Source: Corinectria fuckeliana
Taxonomy: Eukaryota; Ascomycota; Sordariomycetes; Hypocreales; Nectriaceae
Direction: 5' to 3'
DNA: 64,000 bases
Assembly: GCA_019137255.1 (NCBI GenBank)
Contig: WPDH01000141.1
Span: 62,001-126,000 of the forward strand
The notes below the pieces were generated by a model. It was not told the origin of the DNA. It was given only the letters and a program-made list of their open reading frames with translations, and did no database searches. A program made the position numbers and the translations under genes. Shown in pieces: positions 20,901-30,611 of the stretch; the stretch's first letter is position 1; each line of letters starts with the position of its first letter.

Positions 20901-21793
20901 ACCGACCAACAAATAAAGTCAATACAGCATCAACAACCCAATAAAGTCCACGGCCAATGTTGATTTCCTGGCATTGAATCCTAATTACGAATTCAACTTC
21001 GTACTTGAACTATGCGACGCATTCGTCGACCCAGTCCCTGTTCTACTTGCCTCCATTGACTCGCCTGCACAAATCTCTCGCCGCCGTAGTTGCATGTCAC
21101 GATGTATGCCTTTTTTAACAGCCGGCCGGATCACAGGAACTCGAGTCTCGGATGCAATTTCACTCATTTTGCGCGTGTGTCCCGTCGCACCGGTAACTCA
21201 TCCATTTCCCCTTACGGCAGACGAACGCAGAACCATCAACCCAGCCAGTACATTCCGTGTTGGCGACGGGATCCCGAACCTTACGTCATATCTGGCCATC
21301 ACGGCCATCTCATCCTCACTCTCCCGTAACCCGGGGTTCGGCTAGTTGCTGATGTAGCAAAAGTCGCCTCACTATTGTACATGCGCCACGCACAGTTCGT
21401 CTTGTTCCGGTCCATTGCTGTGACTCTCCTACGCCACAATTCGAATCCGTACCTGTCAACTGTCTGCCCCGTACAAGGTCACGACGAAACATGTCTAGAT
21501 CAAACAGCCAAGTCAGGGAAATGACTTGCATAGGGCTCCAATCCCACCCATTCCCAGCCGAAACTGGTGATCCCCTGAAACCGATTCTCTCCGACAACCT
21601 CTACCAACCAAACTTGACAAATCGACTACCCTATACATGTACCCACTTAAATCAGCATCCCCAAATCCCTCTCAGCGTGCGAAGTACCTAGCCATCCCAT
21701 CCGTACTTTGTACATCTCATGATCCCCCGGGCATGCTATCGGCAGTTCACTATCCCCCCCTCCCCCGGCTCAATACTCACATCAGGCACATGC
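17983..21793. other. 3.8 kb intergenic region, no gene seen
   Basis: The first 750 bases are the 5' flank of the large minus-strand gene and are extremely purine-rich on the plus strand (for example 18268-18445), i.e. a pyrimidine-rich leader for that gene, plus a GAGA run at 18710-18732. A TATA-like word (CTATAAAAGG, 18879-18888, +) has no gene behind it. Further on are scattered TACCTA/TAGGTA words, a CGTACG run at 20167-20182 and T8-T9 runs near 20620-20650. I could not support any coding frame or RNA gene. Confidence 0.4.
20167..20183. repeat. ACGT microsatellite
   Basis: Four tandem copies of the self-complementary unit GTAC/ACGT (AGTACGTACGTACGTAC). Intergenic; no role evident. Confidence 0.7.
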
Positions 21794-23858
21794 TCACGCA
21801 ATGCTCACCCGTTTCAGCACCGCCCGATGCTCCGGCGCCCATCCCTCCCCATGCATGAACCCGTGCACATACGTCTCGCTAACTAGCGGGTGGCCGTCGC
21901 CGTCCGGGTCTCGCCGCAGCACGAACGGCGTCCGTCCGCCCTCGAGCAGCCAGACCTCGTCCCCAGCTTGCACGTTCCGGTGGTCCAGGCTATGTATCCT
22001 CTCCGGCTGATGTACACTGTCCGGGCCGGCAGTGTCCTGGACATCTTCTTGAGCAGGTTTGCCGCTTCCTGAACCAGCGCCTTCGGACCCGTTGTGCTAC
22101 CGCATATCTCATCAACCCCTTCGCGCGTCGTAGGGATCCATTGCTCCTCCGGGGCCATGGACGACCCCAGCTTACCCAAGATCTCCAGCAACCGCTCGTT
22201 GCCTGTATCGCTCAGCCGCTACCTATATCCTCCGCTGTAGCAGGATGGCCCACAGTCCCCGGGATGCTTCTGGGTATGTCAGCGGGCCGTCAAGGACGAA
22301 CGAATCCGCCACTATGGTCAACGACAGCGCCTCATGAGTCGGCTGGCCGGTGGGCCCATACGTCGCCCCAATTGCCAGGCCTTTCTGCAGGAGCCACTCA
22401 ATCGGCGCAACGTTGAAAGATGTAATGCTGGTGGGGAAGTCTGGGCCCCGTCGATCGATGACATCGAGCTGTATGCCGGACATGACGAGGCTATTTCCGT
22501 CGAACGCTACTACTTTCGACGACTTGCTAGTCCGAGTGCGAGTCAGCGTCGAATCAAAGTCCACATCGCCTATGTCGCGAAGTCGACTATGCAAAGGAAC
22601 AGGGAAAGCCGGCTGAGAATAGTCAGGCACCCACGACGGTAGATTGGCCAAGCCAGCATGCCCTTTCTTCTCACCTACGTCGTTCAGGGCATCCAGCGCC
22701 GGCATATTCATCAGCAGGTTCTTAGTGAACTGGATGTGCACCTGCTATGCTGAAGTGGTGTAGCTGGGCGATCCGTATATCTTGGTCTCTGGCAGCGCCA
22801 GCTCCCTGAGTGCCATCCAGCCGTAGACCGCGTCCCTCTTGTCGGCGGAGTTCCTACCTCGTAGAGTGCGCATTGTCTCGAGGATCTGGCAGTAAGCTTG
22901 CTCTTGTTCACTTAGCAAGGGGCCAGAAAACTTTTGCATCTCTCGCCGAGTATCAGACGAGCCCGTCACCCACAGCTTCCGGATCAGCCCGTATATTTCC
23001 ATCTCGGCAACCATCCTCCGCATTCGCGTCCAGGTCTGCATGAGACACCTCGTCCCGGACAACGTGGTGAAGCATCGGCGCGCCGCTGGTGCAGATGCAA
23101 CCAAGAATCGCTCCAGAGTCATCCAGTCCCACGCGAGCTGTCCACACGCCAACTCGACGTCCCGACTGAGCAAAACTGGTCTCGTTGCCGGATAGCCACA
23201 CAACCGTCTTTTCTCCGGCTTTGTAGATGCTCCCCAGTTGCGTCGCTTGGCGGGCACGTTCCGTGGCATCCTCGGTATTGATGCAGATACAATCAACCCA
23301 TAAGTAGGTATCTTGCTTCTTCGAGCTTGTCTTGCTGTCTGGGCCGATTCGCATTAAATCACGCTGGAGATACCTCTGCTGCTGGTACGCCATCTGGAGG
23401 AAGTCGACCACGCTCTGGTGGACCTTGACATGCCCGTCGTTGACCTTGATGCTCACTAGATCGTCATCCGGTAAGGCTCCTGACCCGGTCGTTGAGAAGA
23501 CGGAAGCGAGACGACTTGTCAACATGCCCCACCATGGCTCTTCTGGGGAGTCGCCTGTCTTCTCCTCAGCGTCGGTCTGGGCGTCCGTGACGCTGAAATG
23601 CTGACAACTAATATCCTTGGCCCATTCGTCGACGATGCTCTGACAGATTGAAGGGCCACGTGAGTAGGACAGCACGTGGAATAAAGGTGAGTTTCTGAGG
23701 GTGAAGTTCTGTAGTACAACACGAAAGCTGCCCTGGGAAACGTCTGTTGTATCCGGCACGACTTGGATTAGTCGAAAGGCGCCGTCACCTTGCAGATGTC
23801 TGTGGACTTCTCGCCTGGCTGTGTTATCGAAAAGAGTGCTCCAGGCGGCAGCAAGCAT
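21794..23858 (-). pseudogene. HET-domain (heterokaryon incompatibility) protein pseudogene
   Basis: The 5' part (23858 to about 23190) encodes the HET-domain core: FHVLSYSRG, YLWVDCICINTEDATERARQ and LGSIYKAGEKTVVWLSG. The rest of a normal HET protein follows in pieces. After a +1 slip near 23180 comes RDVELACGQLAWDWMTL, ADKRDAVYGWMALREL and IYGSPSYTTSA. A TAG at 22747-22745 then replaces the Gln expected before QVHIQFTKNLL. LPSWVPDYSQPA continues to a second TAG near 22225, with a frame change into NERLLEILGKLG. Another -1 shift near 22000 separates YISRRGYIA from NVQAGDEVWLLEGGRTPFVLRR and the C-terminal FMHGEGWAPEH, stop at 21794. At least three shifts and two stops make this a pseudogene. 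Intact relatives trigger cell death on fusion of unlike strains. Confidence 0.88.
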
Positions 23859-24271
23859 CTTGACGGCTTACTGTGTGTATGTCGAGTGAGGAATTAAGGA
23901 GGATAGCTCAATTGCGACATCGATGGCTGGGTGTTGACTACTTGTTGAAGGAAGTGGCTGTGTGTAAGTCGAGCGCCTAATGAGGCTTAGGGTGCAACTA
24001 TCATGGTTTGGCAAATGCAGGTATCACACAGTCAAGCTCACCACTAAGAAACTCCATTAGCAATGAGTCAATCACCGCATTAATCTGGAAAGCCCGATCT
24101 CAACATTTTTTATCGTTTCATCCATTTGAGATTTGTTCACCAATCTCACTTGTCATCCCACTTACAGCTCACTAACGTCTAGTTTCTGGTGTGATTCCAA
24201 TGTGAGCCTTGTTTCTAGCAACAAGAGACTCGTATTAACGACAACATATCAGACAAAGGAACCGCCCGAAA

Positions 24272-24562
24272 CTAGTGAAAGACAGATCTAGGTGTATTTC
24301 TTTCAGCGGGAGACAGGTTGTTGTGTTGCGTCCTGCTTCCTTGAAAATATAAAAAAGAATATTCCGCTTTGGCGGATGGCAGAGGTAGACCCAAAGCAAG
24401 CACGCCCAAGACTTCAACGGCTAGCCCCAACAGACCGAGACCGACGGGGACAACCATTCTAGCATATCCCAAAAGCCCCTTTCTCTGCCTGACTTCGAGC
24501 TGGCTCTTGGCCTGATCTCCCATATCACATGCATAAGCAACCAAGATTAGATGATTCTCCAA
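24272..24562 (-). CDS. possible small hydrophobic protein (doubtful)
   Basis: An open frame of 96 codons with an internal Met (24520) that would start MGDQAKSQLEVRQRKGLLG. This is followed by a hydrophobic segment, VVPVGLGLLGLAVEVLGVLAL, that could be one membrane helix or hairpin, then a polar tail. No intron, promoter element or homology is evident to me. It lies 400 bases upstream of the HET pseudogene on the same strand, so it could be a relic of a larger gene. It may equally be chance. Confidence 0.2.
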   Translation of the reverse strand: MENHLILVAYACDMGDQAKSQLEVRQRKGLLGYARMVVPVGLGLLGLAVEVLGVLALGLPLPSAKAEYSFLYFQGSRTQHNNLSPAERNTPRSVFH

Positions 24563-26163
24563 GAAGTGAGTTGCCTACCTTGTACGAAAGAGACCCAAAC
24601 ACCCATGCCGATTGCCCTGCTGGGGTGCATGCCTCAAGAACCAGGCTATCCAGATTATGCCGCTCCTCTATCCACAGGTGGGAGATGTGCCATTTAAAAC
24701 TGAGATATTCCCAGCCATGACGCTAATAGCCGAGACGACAGAAGCATCAGAATCAGATAGACCGACCGCGAAGATGCATTTCTTCCACGTTGATGACCAT
24801 ATCAAGGAGCCTATTTCATCACAGCTTGTGGTCAGTCTCCATTTAGACATGCCACATTTCGTTGCTAACCCTACAAAGGTACACGAACCAGCATGTAAGT
24901 GAATGAAAGATGTTACAAGGTATCAAGGTATTATCTTCGCGCGAAGTTAACAAGACGAGAGAGTATGCAGTATAGTGAATCATCGAATATATCTCACTGT
25001 TTATGTATTCTTACTCGGCTTAGGGATGTGCGAGCAGAGATGCTAAGAAGATGAGCATGCCGATCTTGCGGAACATCATAATCAGGGCTACTTGTCTGAC
25101 TCTTGGCTAGACTTGCTCTCTTCGTCACGGGCAATAATTGCCAATCACCGACCCCTGCCGTCTCCCAGTGATGCTCACACGTTTCATCTTTGGATAATTG
25201 TTATAGCGTTGTACCTACCTCCCTGAGCTTGCAAAGAAGATCGACGTAGTCCTCCCTTCCGAGGAGTAGCTGGCCAACGAGCCTCGCACGGAGAAAGCAG
25301 CAGAGAAGCATAACTCTACTAGCACAAATACATCGAAAGTCACAGATGAAAGAGACTAAAGTGCCGACTTTATGGCCATCAAGGCAGCTTTCACATCTAT
25401 ACCGTCACAGTCAGAGGGATCGCCTCACATCTAAACCGCCGAGGCACAACTTCATCCTCGATACTAGGTCTTTAGCATACATATTTACAAGTCCCTGCCG
25501 AGCCTTTGATGGCGCCACGGCTCATACGAAATATAGCTAGGTAGAAGAGTCTTATTCACGCCTGGCACCGGAACTGCCGTGGAAGACTGGAAGAAGGTGA
25601 CGATATCACATCAAAGGACGCCCTTTACGTCTCAACCTCAACGCCAACGCTGTCTCCAACCACCTCATTCACCAAGGAGTGGCATCTAGGATTTCCAATC
25701 TCCCAAGTGCAGGAACAGCAATATTATTTCTCAAACTGCCTAAGTGTGCAATCAGTTCTGTCTTTAATACAGTGGCCGTAAGGCCTCGCCTACTGCGAAG
25801 TTCGCTGCTCTAAGAAGCCGAGGCCATCTGTCAGTAGATAAAGCATACCAACTACACCCTCATCGGGAGCGCAATCTACTTTGCTAATTAGATTGACAGT
25901 AGTCGAGATCTTAGTACTACCTCTCTGTATGTTCTAGAGGACAATCTTAGTCTACTGTATTGAACTTGTCTAACACTTTCCTTTATTGCTCTATGCACTG
26001 ATATAATCTAGACATTCAAGGCCAGTTGCAGCTTGACATTCGCGGAGGCATCGATCGTTATTTACATTGTCTACTATTTGTTGTTGCTGCTGAAGCACTA
26101 GTACCCGAGCTCTCAAGAATGGCAGTCCCTGACCTGGAACTTTGAGTTTGGAGGATAATCCAC

Positions 26164-26190
26164 AAGAAGAAGAAAAAGAAAAAGAAAAAG
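26164..26190. repeat. (GAAAAA)n purine microsatellite
   Basis: AGAAGAAGAAAAAG followed by repeated AAAAAG units on the plus strand. Intergenic, no role evident. Confidence 0.6.
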
Positions 26191-28539
26191 GGATTGTGTA
26201 TCTGCCAAAATACATACGCCTGTTGCTGTAGGTACGAACGCACGCACGCACGCATGCCAACTTACAGCACCGGCGCTTTAGAATGAATTCATCATCTGGG
26301 CGATGCCCAATGAGCTAGGCGAATCCTGGTTCTGGCCACCTGGTCCAGGGGAGTCCCAAGTCCCGTCCGCTGGCGAGGCAGGGGTTTATCGCCAGAACGG
26401 TACATAGTAAAGGCCATTGAACCCAAGCTATGTATTTACGTACGAATAGGGGAGCGTGAACAGGCGTAGGGGAGACAGTCGGAGTGGGTTTTTGACGCCG
26501 GGAAAGACAACAGTGCCCGTGCAGTGGCAACCACATCTAATCCCTGGCTGTTTTTGTTTTGATCTTCAAGTTGGGAGTGCGCCGGGGCCTCTCGCATCCA
26601 TACAGTCAATGGGCAATATTGCCCGCACGTAGAATAAGAAGGTGCATGACTTTGGTTCAATACCGCATTGGGCCGAGTGAGATTGTCTTCCTTGATTTGG
26701 CTTTTCCACCTTGGATATCCATTGTACTAACTAATAACGGATCCATTGCTATTGTGCCTGTCTAGTAGCAGCTACGGGAAACCCCTTTGCGCTAGACGTA
26801 CTAGAGATCCCTAAAACTCAGGCGTGGCAATCTACTCTTGCTGCCTGGTCTGGAGGGAGACGGACGGAGACCCCGGCACAGGGCATTTGCTGGCATTCCA
26901 TCCATCTAGGAATCCGGTAGCACGGTCCTAGGATGATCAGGGTGCCTGCCGGGGAAGAGTCAAAACTCGAGAAGAGAGAGAGAAAAAAATGAGAGGTAAA
27001 GAAGTGGAAACGAGGTGTCATGATCCAGGAACCCGATAGTTTTCCACGAGGGCTTCTTTCTTTCCACGGAAGATAATCATCACAACGTGGTAACTATGGA
27101 GTATTACAGGGAGAGGGCGCCCTTTAAACCAGTGGCGCTAGCAAAGCAATGGATCCGTACTAGTGGAAGCAGGTACCTACATAGTACTACCTACTAATAG
27201 ATAGCCGCCACTGGGCTCCGGGAAGCCGGAAAGGGGACTGGCGGGCGGCATGTGTTCTGGAAGGGCGGCATCCCGGTTTTTCCTTGTGACTTTCATTGTC
27301 ATCTCCACTCATCGTGAGTGAGTAATGACCGGGCGGGCGGTTTGTTGCGTCTTGTACCCGGTTGTAGAGGGTTTCAGGCTGCTAATTACTAAGTATGTAG
27401 GAGGAAGGAATATGACGAAGTGGTGGTAGTTGCTAGTGACGAGGTGACAGAAGACAACGGATGGTCAACACGAGAACGTTAGTAGCTTACATTAGGTAGT
27501 TTGGCCTCTATTTAGGTACCTAGGTTGTCTTGACAGTGTCTTCCAAGGTCGATATTGTCTCACTTCCTTGGTCCACTCAGTCTCCATGTCCCCTGGGTGT
27601 GCTACGCGCCCTGTATACCTACCTAACGAACTGCCTGACTGCCTGCAGGCGCAATAGGGAGGCCGGGCACTGTAGTGCTGCCCTGGATGCGCGAGCCAGT
27701 ACCTAATTACCTTAATTATCCTTCCAGGTTCACTGGCACCTGGCACACATGGAGCCTACCTACACAGGACTAGGCCGTGTCGCACGTTCCTCCTAGCGGC
27801 CCCTCCACCACAACCAGCGACTCATGGAAGCCCGTCACTCGTCACACACCACGCGCTCAGTGCAAGTGTCACTTGCTCACACTCACGTTCGCCCTCATTC
27901 TCACTCTCGCTTCTCTTCCCTCTCAACTCTACGACGCCTCACGACTCAGGTTCTCCTTGTTCCTTTCCCCCTTCCCCCCTCTCTCCTTCTTTTTAATATT
28001 CCTCGGCGTTTCAACCCCCCTTTCACTCAATCCACCTTCTTCCTTTCTCCTCGACCGCCCTTGTTCCTCCCGTTCACCGCTCGCCCGCTGTCGATCCGGC
28101 CGGAGCTCTAACGCTACTTCTCCCTCTCTGCCTCCCTCTCTCTGCCTCCCTCTGCTTCCCTCTCCCTCAATCGACCCCGTCACTCGCATTCCGATCCAGC
28201 TCGACTTCTCCACCCCCGCCTTTCTCCTACGGCTTCCCGACTATCCCGCCCTTTTGACAGTTCGGAACCAACGACGACGACGGCGACCCAGCCGTTGGAG
28301 CATTACACCGCGAGCTCCAGCTGCTCCCTCCAATTCGCGAGCACCAAGCTACTGTAGCCGAACCATCTCTCGACGCTGCAGCTTGCACCTCTGCTCGTTC
28401 CGCCTCTTTCTCCCGCCCACGATCGCATTCACGACCAGCTCTTGTCCATTCTCCTCCACCTCAACACATGTCATCCTTGCCATCTTGACCATTTGCGGGT
28501 GGCCCGACGACGCATCCCACCACCACCACCACCGCCGCC

Positions 28540-29538
28540 ATGGAGCCTGTCCCCGAGACGGAGCGGATGGAGGAGTTTCGGCCCTCTCCAGTGCCCTCGG
28601 CTCCTTCAGTCCCCTCTCTACGCATTCACAACCCAAACTCGGCCTCGAAGCTCGACGTTGACGTCCTCCGCAAGTCGCCTGCCCTACGACGCAGCACCGA
28701 TCCTAATCCGATATCGCCTGCTTCTCCCACCTCCGCCTCGTGGGCAACCTCCACCTGGATTCCATACCGCCCGCGAAACGCGTCCCCTCTCTCGGGCACC
28801 CACTCGAGATCCCGCTCTACCACCAGCCTTGCGCCGCCAATGTCCCGCACCCAGTCCATGCCCGGCGTCAACGGCTCCGGCCACATTCTCTACTCGCCCC
28901 AGCAGCGCCGGCCCGCTAGCCCCTCGGGCTCTCCGAGTCGGGTGCGTGCCCCGCGAAAGCCCACCGATGAAGCCTTCCCTCCAACATCGCCGATCCGATC
29001 TTCGGTTCTCGAGCCCGAGAGGCATGCCGAGAGACGGAGCAGCTCGCCCATCTTGGGTGTCTCGACTAGCACTCCTGCCCGGCTGCGACGACCTTCCTCT
29101 CCTCTGCGGACCGTCACCCATTCGAGCACTGGGTCATTGGTGACATATCCCTCCACCCCGTCGTCCTCGGTTTCGTCAGCTTCCTCCTTCCGTAGCTACG
29201 ACGCCCTCGCGGGCAGCTACGGAACTACCTTCTCCTCTGTACCCTCCACGCCGACGTCGACGAGATCTCGCAGCCCGAGCATCTCGAGCTTGGAAACCAT
29301 TCCGGATACACCCGACGCGGAAGAGGCGGCGCTCGAAGCAGAACGCATTGCCCAGCTCAAGGCCGCGGCAGATGCCGCCGAGGGGGGCGAGGCATCCGAG
29401 TCCAAGGGCCGGAGCAACTCGGACGTGGCCCGCGGCCGAACTATGGGATTCGGATCCAGGGACAAGCGGAAGCGATGGAGCGTCTGTGGAGCCGAGCGAA
29501 GGGGAGATCTCGATCTCGAGACCATCTGGGAAGATTGA
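28540..29538 (+). CDS. basic Ser/Pro-rich fungal protein, probably disordered
   Basis: A single exon of 332 residues with a very long pyrimidine-rich leader and a CACCACCACC tract just before the ATG (ACCGCCGCCATGG, near-ideal context). Composition is dominated by Ser, Pro, Arg and Thr. Segments such as SPLSGTHSRSRSTTSL, SRTQSMPGV and RRPASPSGSPSR look like kinase target sites (RxxS and SP). Near the C-terminus there is a short acidic helix (DTPDAEEAALEAERIAQL) and then GFGSRDKRKRWSVCGAE, the most conserved-looking part. I recall similar proteins labelled basic proline-rich in moulds. No catalytic domain, signal peptide or membrane helix. Cellular role unknown. Confidence 0.8.
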   Translation: MEPVPETERMEEFRPSPVPSAPSVPSLRIHNPNSASKLDVDVLRKSPALRRSTDPNPISPASPTSASWATSTWIPYRPRNASPLSGTHSRSRSTTSLAPPMSRTQSMPGVNGSGHILYSPQQRRPASPSGSPSRVRAPRKPTDEAFPPTSPIRSSVLEPERHAERRSSSPILGVSTSTPARLRRPSSPLRTVTHSSTGSLVTYPSTPSSSVSSASSFRSYDALAGSYGTTFSSVPSTPTSTRSRSPSISSLETIPDTPDAEEAALEAERIAQLKAAADAAEGGEASESKGRSNSDVARGRTMGFGSRDKRKRWSVCGAERRGDLDLETIWED

Positions 29539-30611
29539 AGACGCGGGCGATGAGACATGACCGGGGGGCCTCAGTGGCTAGATTTGGTCACCAGAGTCTC
29601 GCATGAAGCGCGGCCAAACTGGACAAGGACTTGCTTATTACGGACACGGATGCATCACGGGCGGCGGGCTGTTCATTTGAATTTCGGCATATGCGTATGG
29701 CTTTCTTTTTCGTTGGCAAAGGGCCACGACGGCGTTGCGTGTCCCTGTTTTGATACCCTCTTCTGCACATTTGCATTGAATTGATGCAAGACCATACGGA
29801 CGGACTTTTTGCCCCAATTGAATTGGCGGTGCACTTTTTTGTACTTTAATGCGAATCAAACCCTCTCTATGAAACTGGCATACTTGCATACCTACATGGA
29901 CGGCTCGCTTTCTGCATATCTGTGCATCTGTGCGTCGTCTCAAGCTTCTCCCTGCATCTCCCTGCGTCTCACTGCATCTCACTGCATCTCACTGCATTCA
30001 TTCATTACCTACCTGGGTACGAATAGTGCGCATGTCTTTGCACTAGTTTGCATCTCTCTGCGTCTCTGCTTGTATTGTTTCTTTCCATCGCCCCTGGAAC
30101 AATAGTTGTCTATCGCTTCTTAGCACCAAGCCAACCAAAATTAACGATATAATAATCCACAACGTGTCTCTCAACTTGCCCCGTCGCTATCTCTATTCAA
30201 TTTTGGCTGTCTCCGCCAAGCGCGCCCTTGCCAACGCCAACCACTAAATCGGCCTGTGATTCGCGCTGTTAATTGACGCCCTTCCAATAAATCCTTCTCA
30301 TTAAACCTCGATCAACCCCTTCACAGGGCCAACCTTCTAGGAGACTCTCCCTCGTCGATTACACCCTTCGCAGTCGCCAATACTCGTTTCTGACTATTGG
30401 AAGGCCCCTCGGCGGCTTCCCTGGAGAAACCATGATGGCGAGATATAAGAAGAGGAGATTCGTCCTCAATGCTGAGTTCTCGTCATCACGCTCACCAGCA
30501 TCTCCTCCTCCGTCTCTGCTACCTCGTCTCCCACGACAGCCTCTTCATTTACCTGGCTGATCTTCCCTTCTCATTTGCACCTGTCCCTTTCGGCATTACA
30601 TCAGCCTCATC
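29539..30611. other. intergenic, 3' region and promoter
   Basis: 3' flank of the basic Ser/Pro-rich gene and 5' flank of the secreted repeat protein. It contains a 10-base tandem repeat (29951-29999) and a pyrimidine-rich leader toward 30600. Several short ATGs precede the start at 30612 (for example 30432 and 30435) but lead to short frames. No other gene. Confidence 0.4.
29951..29999. repeat. 10-base tandem repeat, CTGCATCTCA-like, about five copies
   Basis: Successive units CCTGCATCTC, CCTGCGTCTC, ACTGCATCTC, ACTGCATCTC and ACTGCATTCA. Intergenic minisatellite in the 3' flank of the preceding gene. Confidence 0.7.

Larger units (their letters stand above)
23859..28539. other. 4.7 kb gene-poor region
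   Basis: Flank of the HET pseudogene through to the basic Ser/Pro-rich gene. 24.0-26.0 kb is richer in A+T than its surroundings and has no recognisable domain; a hydrophobic open frame at 24272-24562 (-) is listed separately. From 27.8 kb the plus strand becomes almost pure pyrimidine in places (27950-28200), which I read as the promoter and 5' leader of the gene starting at 28540. TACCTA/TAGGTA words occur at 27170-27195 and 27494-27525. Confidence 0.4.

Noticed and set aside
24612..24902. Plus-strand 96-codon frame after the hydrophobic frame
   Set aside because: No motif; AT-rich sequence with frequent stops in all phases nearby suggests chance.
23858..26200. Transposon with terminal repeats around the HET relic
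   Set aside because: I looked for matching inverted or direct ends and for transposase motifs and found none by eye; only a computed self-alignment could change this.
27777..28661. Plus-strand frame of 294 codons before and into the basic Ser/Pro-rich gene
   Set aside because: The sequence is a pyrimidine-rich leader, giving only Ser/Pro/Leu; it then overlaps the real start at 28540 in another frame.
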